18,166 nucleotides of DNA, from NCBI GenBank assembly GCA_016793305.1, contig JAEUHU010000323.1, forward strand, positions 1-18,166, given 5' to 3'. Shown in pieces: positions 8,099 through 14,366 of the stretch. Position numbers and translations under genes: made by a program. Source of the stretch: Planctomycetota bacterium. Lineage in GTDB: Bacteria; Planctomycetota; UBA1135; UBA2386. Within the stretch, counting starts at the first letter, position 1. Every line of letters begins with the position of its first letter. Below the pieces are notes generated by a model. The model was not told the DNA's origin. It was given only the letters and a program-made list of their open reading frames with translations, and did not search any database.

Positions 8099-9571
8099 TC
8101 AGAACGTCCACTGGCACTGCAGGTAGGCGAAGGTCGTGTCGCGGCCCTGGTCGCGGGACGCCCGATCCTGGAAGCTGCCTTCGGCGAGGTAGCAGGCGCC
8201 GAGATCCACCTGCACGCTCCGCGGCACCACGTCCCAGCGCAGTCGCACCTCGTACTGCTGGCCGATGTCGTGGCCCGAACGACCGGACGAATCGCGCAGC
8301 CCCGACGCGGTCCATGCGTCGCGTTCGGAGGCGAGCCAGACGCCGCGCACGCCGAACGTCAACTCCACCGACTTGCCCGGCCGGGTCACGAACTTGATCT
8401 CGGGCGAGTTCAGGTTCGCGCGCGCCACGGGGCCGTAGACGCCGGTCGGGCCGTAGTCCCAGCGGCGTGCGCCGAACAGGGTGTCGAACCGGTTGTTCTC
8501 GCCGTCGTTCGGATCCTGGTCGCCACCCGCGTAGTCCCACGAGAGCTCGACGGTCGGCTGCCAGGACACGTCGTAGGTGTAGCCCAGCGCCGCGCGCGCA
8601 TAGCCGGCGAGGTGGTCGCGCAGCGGGCTGGTCGCCGTCGTCGCGGTCTTCGACTGGCCGAGCTGGCCGATCAGTTCGATCTCGTAGTTGAAGCTGCCCT
8701 TCTTGCGGGGCTGCCACAGGCGCACACCCGGAGTCAGCAGCGAGCGTCGACGCGTCGTCAGGCCGCGCTCGTCGAGTCCGAGCACGTATGTCTCCACGGT
8801 CGTGCGGTCGTCGAGCTTGTGGCCGTAGAACAACCCTGCGAACTGCAGGTCGAGGTCCTGGTCGTTCGCCTCCCACTCGTTGTCCTGCAGGCTCTCGAAG
8901 TCGTTCGGGCGCCGGTCGACCGGCAGCACCCAGAAGGCCTTCAGCAGGCTGTCCTTGGTCGACCACTCCCAATCGACGCCGGTGAACGCGTTGATCGTGT
9001 TGCGGTGGGCATTCCGCGCCATCACGCGGCGGCCGCCGAGGTCCACCGTCTCCCGGCCGAACCGCAGGCGGTGCTTGCCACCCGCGACGTCGCCGAGCTG
9101 CAGGTCGGCGTAGGCCTGCAACACGTCGGCGGTGTCGACCATCGTGGTGTCGACGAACCCGGTGTCGTCGGTGCCGTAGTGGCGGGCGTCGAGGATCTCG
9201 ACCGCGCCACCGAGCCACGCTCCCTTCGCCTCGACCTTCAGCAGGGTCTGCACCGCGAGCACGTCCTCCGAGTCGCCGTAGCCCTGGCCCGGCGGGTTGC
9301 TGTTCGGGGAACGGAAGCGGAACTGGTTGTCGAGCGTCTCGTAGCGGACGCGCTCCGAGCCGCTGACCGTGAGCCAGTCGGGCGTGCCCAGCGCCTGGGA
9401 GAGCCGCCAGGGCTTCGGCTCGGCCGGCTTGGCCGGTGCGGTTCCGACCGGCTGCTGCGGGGTCGCCGCAGGCGCAGGAGTCGGAGTCGCAGGAGACTGC
9501 GCCGCCACGAGGGCCGCACACGCGAGCAAGGCGAACGGTGGGAGCGATCGCCGGGAGAACGAGAGGTTCAT
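8099..9571 (-). CDS. Alginate-export-family outer-membrane beta-barrel protein
   Basis: This predicted outer-membrane barrel has 490 residues. The N-terminus is a signal peptide (SLPPFALLACAALVAAQ, cleavage near residue 24-25). A Pro/Ala/Thr linker runs to about residue 60, then WLTVSGSERVRYETLDNQF opens the barrel. Blocks typical of the alginate_exp family (PF13372) follow: LRFGRETVDLGGRRVMA, GVDWEWSTKDSLLKAFW, and TVELSWDYAGGDQDPNDG with NNRFDTLFGARRWDYG. The last residues are QCQWTF, ending in Phe as expected of an outer-membrane protein. I chose ATG at 9571 because it starts the signal peptide and has a weak AAGG upstream; the frame is open to 9706 with Arg-rich sequence. Many family members outside alginate producers are general solute channels, so a porin role is as likely as polymer export. 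It could be cotranscribed with sua5, 63 bp downstream. Confidence 0.85.
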   Translation of the reverse strand: MNLSFSRRSLPPFALLACAALVAAQSPATPTPAPAATPQQPVGTAPAKPAEPKPWRLSQALGTPDWLTVSGSERVRYETLDNQFRFRSPNSNPPGQGYGDSEDVLAVQTLLKVEAKGAWLGGAVEILDARHYGTDDTGFVDTTMVDTADVLQAYADLQLGDVAGGKHRLRFGRETVDLGGRRVMARNAHRNTINAFTGVDWEWSTKDSLLKAFWVLPVDRRPNDFESLQDNEWEANDQDLDLQFAGLFYGHKLDDRTTVETYVLGLDERGLTTRRRSLLTPGVRLWQPRKKGSFNYEIELIGQLGQSKTATTATSPLRDHLAGYARAALGYTYDVSWQPTVELSWDYAGGDQDPNDGENNRFDTLFGARRWDYGPTGVYGPVARANLNSPEIKFVTRPGKSVELTFGVRGVWLASERDAWTASGLRDSSGRSGHDIGQQYEVRLRWDVVPRSVQVDLGACYLAEGSFQDRASRDQGRDTTFAYLQCQWTF

Positions 9572-9591
9572 CGTCGTCCGGCACCTTACAA

Positions 9592-10161
9592 GTGGCGGAC
9601 CATGGGCCGAATGCCGCTTTCGTCGCCTCGAGTGTCGCATCCTCCACACACCCGTGCCAATCGGGCCACGACAAGGTCCGTCACCTTGCGGCAGCGGCCC
9701 TGGCATGCGCCGGACTGCTGGCCGCTTGCGCGGGCCAGCCGTCGAGTCCCCCGCCGAGCCGGACCACCGTGCACGCGTTCCGGCTGCTGCCCGGCACCGA
9801 CCTCCGGGAAGGCATCCAGCGCTACGCCGACGAGCACGACCTCCAGGCAGCGTTCGTCGCGACCGCGGTCGGCAGCGTGAAGACCTACGCGCTGCGGTTC
9901 GCGGACCGCAGCGAACCGACCACCGGCACCGGTCCGCACGAGATCCTGGCGCTGGTCGGCACCGTGTCGAAGAACGGCAGCCACCTGCACCTCACGATCG
10001 GCGACGGCGACGGTGCGGTGCGCGGCGGCCACCTGATGCCCGGCAGCCTGGTCCACACGACCGCCGAGGTCGTGCTGGTCGAGTCGCAGGACCACGTGTT
10101 CACCCGGGCGGTCGACGGCAGCACCCCGTGGGCGGAACTGCAGATCGGCTGGCGTCGCTGA
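9592..10161 (+). CDS. PPC (DUF296)-domain protein with lipoprotein-like N-terminus
   Basis: Residues ~60-186 form a PPC/DUF296 domain, a fold found in plant AT-hook proteins and in stand-alone bacterial and archaeal proteins. It shows FRLLPGTDLREGIQRYADE, VGSVKTYALRFAD, the block SKNGSHLHLTIGDGDGAVRG (126-145) with GHL after it, and SLVHTTAEVVLV. The conserved histidines H131, H133 and H147 may bind a metal. A hydrophobic stretch AAAALACAGLLAACAGQ (about 33-49) ends in a lipobox-like LLAAC with Cys46, so the product may be exported and lipid-anchored, which is odd for a domain often called DNA-binding. The start is uncertain: GTG at 9592 gives 189 residues and clears the divergent gene by 20 bp, but leaves a long 28-residue stretch before the hydrophobic core. 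The frame is open back to 9436. Only the domain is certain; its biochemical role is not known. Confidence 0.75.
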   Translation: MADHGPNAAFVASSVASSTHPCQSGHDKVRHLAAAALACAGLLAACAGQPSSPPPSRTTVHAFRLLPGTDLREGIQRYADEHDLQAAFVATAVGSVKTYALRFADRSEPTTGTGPHEILALVGTVSKNGSHLHLTIGDGDGAVRGGHLMPGSLVHTTAEVVLVESQDHVFTRAVDGSTPWAELQIGWRR

Positions 10162-10181
10162 CGGTGGTGCCCCTGCCACCG
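10162..10181 (+). terminator. Candidate hairpin right after PPC gene
   Basis: CGGTGG and CCACCG form a perfect 6-bp stem with an 8-nt loop, beginning at the base after the TGA. No T-run follows. It may be a weak terminator or a 3'-end stabiliser; transcription could continue into the small gene 64 bp on. Confidence 0.3.
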
Positions 10182-10245
10182 GGCTTGCCGCGAATGCGCA
10201 CCTCGGGGCATGCAGAAGGTGCCGGATCGAGCCGATCATCGGGCC

Positions 10246-10524
10246 ATGAACCAGAACGCCCCGAACCAAGCGGCGACCGTCGCCGGGGCCCACTTCGAGT
10301 TCCAGTTCGTCGCCCAGGGCGTGACGATCGAATGCCAGGTCGACGAAGCGGCGTTCGAGCGTTGGCGACGGCTCGGCGACCACGCAGGCACGATGCTGCA
10401 GTTCCGCAAGTACGCCCGCGCGATCGCGACGGCGCACCTCGGCAAGCAGGCCACCAACGCCGGCGAACGGTGGCGCGTACACATCGAGTCCGGCCAGGTC
10501 TGCTGCCACCGGCTGGCCGACTGA
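10246..10524 (+). CDS. Small hypothetical protein (92 residues)
   Basis: I do not recognise this protein. From ATG 10246 it has 92 residues; an in-frame ATG at 10210 would add 12. It has no signal peptide or membrane segment and looks like a small soluble domain. A beta pair (HFEFQFVAQGVTIECQVDE) is followed by a helical section (AFERWRRLGDHAGTMLQFRKYARA) and a last strand (RWRVHIESGQVCCHRLAD). Cysteines at the end (VCC) and in TIEC could be coincidental. The composition is that of a real protein rather than the Arg/Ala-rich shadow frames nearby. It lies between the PPC gene and a methyltransferase on the same strand, so it may share a transcript with either. Confidence 0.6.
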   Translation: MNQNAPNQAATVAGAHFEFQFVAQGVTIECQVDEAAFERWRRLGDHAGTMLQFRKYARAIATAHLGKQATNAGERWRVHIESGQVCCHRLAD

Positions 10525-10536
10525 GGCCCCGGAAGC

Positions 10537-10565
10537 TTGGCGATTTTGCCGCCTCGACGTAGGCT
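10537..10565 (+). promoter_or_regulatory. Possible promoter for a leaderless methyltransferase mRNA
   Basis: TTGGCG (10537-10542) and TAGGCT (10560-10565) are separated by 17 bp, matching sigma70 at 4/6 and 3/6. The ATG at 10573 lies 7 nt after the -10 box, so transcription would begin at or next to the start codon, giving a leaderless mRNA. The match is weak and no ribosome site is seen. Confidence 0.3.
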
Positions 10566-10572
10566 CGCGGGC

Positions 10573-11460
10573 ATGGTGGCGCCTGCCCACGCCAGCGTCG
10601 CGGCCGACTACGACCCGCCACGCACGACCTGCCCGTTGTGCGAACGGGGCCCGATCCGCCACCGGCTCGTCGACTTCCGTGGCCACAACATCGACGCGTG
10701 CGGTGCCTGCGGCGTCGAGTTCATGAACCCGCAGTACAGCGACGCGGCGCTACAGCGCTTCTACGCCGGCTACATCTGCCTGCACCCCGAGGCCGCACCG
10801 ACGAGCCACCGCAGTCGCCCCGAGGTGCGGATGTGCGGCAAGGCCCGCGGGCTCGACCTGCTGGCACGCCAGGCACCCGGGCGGCGGCTGCTGATGGTCG
10901 GCTGCGGGGACGGCCTCGAACTCGAAGCCGCCAAGGCGCGCGGCTGGTCGGTCGAGGGCTACGACGTCGACCCGGTCACCACCGCGAAGGTGGCCACCCA
11001 GCACGGGGTGCCGGTCCACTGCGGCAACTTCCACGAACTGCCGCAGCGCACCGGCGACTACGACGCGCTGTGGCTCGACCAGGTGATCGAGCACCCGAAG
11101 GACCCGGGCCGCTACCTGCAGACCTGCCACCGGCTGCTGCGGCCCGGCGGCGTGCTCTACCTCGGCATGCCGAACCTCGGCTCGCTGAGCAACCGCCTGA
11201 AGACACTGGCCGACCGGATGCACCTGCGATCCCGCCCGGGCCGCCACTACAACACCAGGCACCACGTCACCTTCTTCCGGCCCGAAGTGTTGCGCAAGCA
11301 TCTGGACCAGGCCCTCGGGATGGAGGTGCTGGCCGTGCAGTGTTCGCCGAAGCCCCAGAAGAACCCGCTGGTGGCCGTGCTGAGCCGCATCAGCCCTTGG
11401 TTCGACAGCAGCTTCGTGCTGGTCGCCCGAAGGCCCGTCGCCCCGCCCCATCGGGCGTAG
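10573..11460 (+). CDS. Class I SAM-dependent methyltransferase with N-terminal zinc ribbon
   Basis: This 295-residue protein has an N-terminal four-cysteine element (C20-x2-C23 in TTCPLC, C43-x2-C46 in ACGACG) that probably binds zinc, followed by a Rossmann methyltransferase domain of Methyltransf_23 type. SAM-binding motif I is LLMVGCGDGLELEAA (106-120), an acidic residue ending the second strand is in GYDVD (129-133), and the post-motif region is LWLDQVIEHPKDP (167-177). LLRPGGVLYLGMPN (188-201) is the usual motif before the substrate-facing part. Relatives with such a zinc ribbon often sit in surface-polysaccharide or secondary-metabolite loci and methylate small molecules or sugars. The substrate is unknown here. 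The ATG at 10573 was chosen over TTG 10537 because the zinc ribbon begins soon after it. A carbonic-anhydrase-like gene follows after 78 bp. Confidence 0.88.
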   Translation: MVAPAHASVAADYDPPRTTCPLCERGPIRHRLVDFRGHNIDACGACGVEFMNPQYSDAALQRFYAGYICLHPEAAPTSHRSRPEVRMCGKARGLDLLARQAPGRRLLMVGCGDGLELEAAKARGWSVEGYDVDPVTTAKVATQHGVPVHCGNFHELPQRTGDYDALWLDQVIEHPKDPGRYLQTCHRLLRPGGVLYLGMPNLGSLSNRLKTLADRMHLRSRPGRHYNTRHHVTFFRPEVLRKHLDQALGMEVLAVQCSPKPQKNPLVAVLSRISPWFDSSFVLVARRPVAPPHRA

Positions 11461-11538
11461 GCGCGCCATCCCGCGGCCGCACTGTTGCCCCTGGCGACCG
11501 CCGCCGTCGGGCGCGATCGTCGAGTGCGAGATCCCCGC

Positions 11539-12204
11539 ATGCGCCGCTTCCTGATCGTCGTTCTCGTGCTCCTGGTCGTGCTGGTGCCTACGGGCTGGTG
11601 GTTCCTCGGCACCCCGAACGGCCGGCACGCCCAGTTCGTGGTCGGCGGTGCCCTGGTGAACCTCGGCTACCGCATGCAGGACCACCTCGAGGCGTACGAC
11701 TTCGACGAGAAGCACGCGCACGGCGGCTCGATGACGCCGGAGGAGGTCTGGGCCGAAGTGCTGCGCCAGAACCGTCTCGCCGCCAGCGTGCGCAAGACGT
11801 TCCCACGCACCCACCATCACCCGCTGGTCGCCCTGGTCGTGTGCATGGACGCGCGCCTCGACACCAACGAGATCACCGGCGACACACGCCGGTACTACTA
11901 CGTGATCCGGACCGCCGGCTCGGTGATCGAGGACAAGGAGGCCGAGATGCTCGAGCTCGCCGTGCAGAACGGCGTCAAGGTGATCCTGCTGACCACGCAC
12001 TCGGACTGCGCCGCCGAACGCACCGCCGCCGACCCGCAGCTGCAGGAGCGCTACCCTACGCTGGTGCGCGCGGTGCACGAACGCGGCATGCGGCTGCGCG
12101 CGCTGCTGGCGCGCCCGTTCCTCGCCGATCGCATCGCGAAGGGCGAACTGCTGGTGAAGCAGAGGAACATCGACACGCACACCGAGGAGCTGGCGCCGAA
12201 GTGA
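11539..12204 (+). CDS. Membrane-anchored beta-carbonic-anhydrase-like protein
   Basis: This 221-residue protein begins with a membrane segment (RFLIVVLVLLVVLVPTGWWF, residues 3-22) that has no clear signal-peptidase site, so it is probably an anchor. The remainder resembles a beta-class carbonic anhydrase. C102-x-D104-x-R106 in VVCMDARLD and H154-x2-C157 in THSDC correspond to the zinc-binding and Asp/Arg dyad motifs, and RTAGSVI replaces the usual RNAGG. An N-terminal helix with NRLAASVRKTF fits the family. All five key residues are present, so zinc binding and CO2 hydration are possible, but the altered RTAG and the AAE after HSDC (usually G) make activity uncertain. The anchor would place the domain in the periplasm if the Arg-rich end MRR stays inside. 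ATG 11539 is preferred to the ORF extension at 11485 because it starts the anchor. It converges on thrS. Confidence 0.78.
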   Translation: MRRFLIVVLVLLVVLVPTGWWFLGTPNGRHAQFVVGGALVNLGYRMQDHLEAYDFDEKHAHGGSMTPEEVWAEVLRQNRLAASVRKTFPRTHHHPLVALVVCMDARLDTNEITGDTRRYYYVIRTAGSVIEDKEAEMLELAVQNGVKVILLTTHSDCAAERTAADPQLQERYPTLVRAVHERGMRLRALLARPFLADRIAKGELLVKQRNIDTHTEELAPK

Positions 12205-12212
12205 GCGTGCAG

Positions 12213-12237
12213 CCCGGGGGGAGCACGGCCCCCCGGG
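12213..12237. terminator. Strong GC hairpin between convergent genes (bidirectional terminator candidate)
   Basis: CCCGGGGGG (12213-12221) and CCCCCCGGG (12229-12237) form a perfect 9-bp GC stem with a 7-nt loop. It lies between the stop of the carbonic-anhydrase-like gene and the stop of thrS. Outer bases GAGCGTG (12203-12209) and CACGCTC (12251-12257) can pair as well, enclosing the hairpin. There is no T-run on either strand. Its symmetry and its place between converging genes support a shared terminator. Confidence 0.5.
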
Positions 12238-12268
12238 TGATCCCGGGAGCCACGCTCCGCGTCCTTGG

Positions 12269-14260
12269 TCAGCGCCGCGACGGCGGCACGTTCTCGCGCA
12301 GCAGCCGCTGCAGCACGTCGGCGACCGGGATGGCACCGAGCTCCTTGTTCTCGTCGCGCGAACGCACGGCCAGCGCCTTCGCCTCCACCTCGCGCTCGCC
12401 GATCACGCCGAGGAACGGGATGCGCAGGTTGCGAGCCGAGCGGATCTTGGCACCGAGCTTCTCGTTGCTGGTGTCGACGACCACCCGCAGGCCGTGCTTC
12501 TTGAACTCCGCGGCGACCTCGTTGGCGAAGTCGGCGAAGCGCTCGTGCACGGTCAGCAGGGCGATCTGCTCGGGGGCGAGCCAGGTCGGGAACGACCCGC
12601 TGCAGTGCTCGATCAGCACGCCGAGGAAGCGCTCGATGCTGCCGAGCACCGCGCGGTGCAGCATCACCGGCCGCACCCGTTCGTTGTTGGCGGCGACGTA
12701 GGCGAGGTCGAAGCGTTCCGGCAGGTTGAAGTCGACCTGCATGGTGCCGAGCTGCCAGCTGCGGCCGAGTGCGTCCTTCAGGTGGAACTCGATCTTCGGG
12801 CCGTAGAAGGCACCCTCGCCGGGCGCCAGCTCGTAGGCGAGCTTGGCGCCGGTGACGCCCTGCACGAGCGCCTGCTCGGCCTTGTCCCAGACCTCGTCGC
12901 TGCCGAGGCGCTGGTCGGGCCGCGTGGCGATCACGACGCGGACCTCGGTGAAGCCGAAGTCCTGGTAGACCGAGTAGACCAGCTTGATGAACTGCTCGAT
13001 CTCGCCCTGCACCTGCTCCATCGCACAGAAGATGTGCGCGTCGTCCTGCGCGAACGTGCGCACGCGGGTCAGACCGGCGGTGACGCCCGAACGCTCGTAG
13101 CGGTGCAGCCGGCCGAAGTCGGCCATGCGCAGCGGCAGGTCGCGGTAGCTCTTCAGGTCGAAGCCGAACACGAGGCAGTGGCCCGGGCAGTTCATCGGCT
13201 TGACGCCCCAGTGCAGATGGTCCTGCACGACCTTGGCGAGGTGCTGCGGCGAGCGATCGCTCTCCTTCGCCAACGCTTCCCCGACCACCGCGACGTCGTC
13301 GGCGGTCGACGCGAAGAACATGTTCGGCGTGTAGGCCGGCAGGTGGCCCGAGGTCTCGAACAGCTTGCGGTCGAAGATCTGCGGCGTGACGACCTCGACG
13401 TAGTTCTGCGCCACGTACCAGTCGCGCATGTAGTCGACGAGCTGCTTGTAGACGAAGGCGCCGCGCGGCAGGAAGAAGGGCGACGCCGGCGCCCATGGGT
13501 GGAACTGGACGAGGTGCAGTTCCTTGCCGAGCTTGCGGTGGTCGCGGAGCTTCGCCTCCTCGAGCTGCTTCAGGTACTCCTTCAGCGCCTTCTCGTCTGC
13601 GAACGCAGTGCCGTGGATGCGCTGCAGCTGGGGATTGCGCTCGTCGCCGCGCCAGTAGGCGCCGGCGGTGCCGGTCAGCTGGAACACCTTCAGGAAGCGC
13701 GTCGACGGCACGTGCGGCCCTTCGCAGAGGTCGATCCAGTCGCCGTGGCGGTAGATCGAGATCTCCGCCCCCGACGCGTGCAGGCGCTCGAAGTGCTCGA
13801 GCTTGTAGGTCTCGCCCATGCGCAGCAGCAGCTTGCGCACTTCCGCGGGATCAGGGACCTCGCGCACGAACGGGCTGTCCTTCGCGACGATCTCCGCCAT
13901 CTTCTGCTCGATGGCGCGCAGGTCGTCGTCGCTGAACTGGCCGCTCGGCCGGTCGTAGTCGTAGTAGAAGCCGTTGTCGGTCGCCGGACCGAACGCGACC
14001 TTGGTGCCCGGGAACAGCCGCTGCACCGCGTCGGCCATCACGTGCGCCGAGCTGTGGCGGATCACCGGCAGCGCGTCGGGCGACTTCGCCGCGATCGGCT
14101 GCAGGTCCAGCGTCCCCTCCGGCACGGGCGAGTGCAGGTCGACGAGCTGCTTCTGTGGGCCGAGCTGGCCGGGCAGCAGCGCGTAGGCCGCGACGGTGTC
14201 GGCGGCCAGCTTGCCCGCCTGCTCGAGGCGGGAACGGACGGAAGGTGCGGAGGAGGTCAT
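12269..14260 (-). CDS. thrS: Threonyl-tRNA synthetase
   Basis: This class II enzyme charges tRNA-Thr in the cytoplasm. It has 663 residues and all domains: an N-terminal TGS region, then the editing domain with the HSSAH motif (69-73) and IDLCEGPHVPST (176-187). In the catalytic core, zinc ligands are C358 in MNCPGH, H409 in QDDAHIF and H535 in MLHR. Motif 2 is LHRYERSG with RVRTFAQDDAHIF, and motif 3 is VMLHRAVLGSIERF. The C-terminal anticodon-binding domain contains VVVDTSNEKLGAKIR. Compared with E. coli ThrRS there is an insertion of about 26 residues between MFF (314-316) and KPMNCPGH (354-361). The ATG at 14260 is preceded by GAGCACCGACC without a strong ribosome site. The gene lies 106 bp downstream of the peroxidase gene on the same strand. 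Confidence 0.98.
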   Translation of the reverse strand: MTSSAPSVRSRLEQAGKLAADTVAAYALLPGQLGPQKQLVDLHSPVPEGTLDLQPIAAKSPDALPVIRHSSAHVMADAVQRLFPGTKVAFGPATDNGFYYDYDRPSGQFSDDDLRAIEQKMAEIVAKDSPFVREVPDPAEVRKLLLRMGETYKLEHFERLHASGAEISIYRHGDWIDLCEGPHVPSTRFLKVFQLTGTAGAYWRGDERNPQLQRIHGTAFADEKALKEYLKQLEEAKLRDHRKLGKELHLVQFHPWAPASPFFLPRGAFVYKQLVDYMRDWYVAQNYVEVVTPQIFDRKLFETSGHLPAYTPNMFFASTADDVAVVGEALAKESDRSPQHLAKVVQDHLHWGVKPMNCPGHCLVFGFDLKSYRDLPLRMADFGRLHRYERSGVTAGLTRVRTFAQDDAHIFCAMEQVQGEIEQFIKLVYSVYQDFGFTEVRVVIATRPDQRLGSDEVWDKAEQALVQGVTGAKLAYELAPGEGAFYGPKIEFHLKDALGRSWQLGTMQVDFNLPERFDLAYVAANNERVRPVMLHRAVLGSIERFLGVLIEHCSGSFPTWLAPEQIALLTVHERFADFANEVAAEFKKHGLRVVVDTSNEKLGAKIRSARNLRIPFLGVIGEREVEAKALAVRSRDENKELGAIPVADVLQRLLRENVPPSRR

Positions 14261-14332
14261 GGTCGGTGCTCGTGGCGGGCGGAGAAGGTAGCGACTCCGC
14301 AGGCCTCGCGCCCGCCTGCAGCGACCAGATCT

Positions 14333-14356
14333 GCGCTCCGAGCGGCGACGGAGCGC
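14333..14356 (-). terminator. Hairpin between peroxidase gene and thrS
   Basis: GCGCTCCG and CGGAGCGC form a perfect 8-bp stem with an 8-nt loop, 10 nt after the peroxidase stop on the minus strand. There is no T-run. It could end the peroxidase transcript or lie in the thrS leader. A second possible pairing nearer thrS joins GGCGGGCG (14274-14281) with CGCCCGCC (14309-14316). The leader is far too short for a T-box. Confidence 0.35.
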
Positions 14357-14366
14357 GCCGGCCGAC

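Noticed and set aside
3847..9571. An alginate biosynthesis cluster, suggested by AlgI-like MBOAT and alginate-export-family genes
   Set aside because: No polymerase, epimerase, lyase or Alg44/Alg8/AlgK-like gene is present, and both families are common outside alginate producers.
7115..9880. Very long plus-strand open frame of about 920 codons across sua5 and the alginate-export-family gene
   Set aside because: It is antisense to two well-recognised genes and its product is low-complexity Arg/Gly/Ala/His sequence. GC-rich codon use on the minus strand keeps this frame free of stops.
10638..12701. Plus-strand open frame of about 690 codons overlapping the methyltransferase and carbonic-anhydrase-like genes
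   Set aside because: It is a shifted frame over two genes with recognisable motifs, and its product is Arg/Pro/Ala low complexity.
14261..14366. T-box riboswitch in front of thrS
   Set aside because: Only 106 bp separate thrS from the upstream gene; no T-box sequence or specifier stem is visible.
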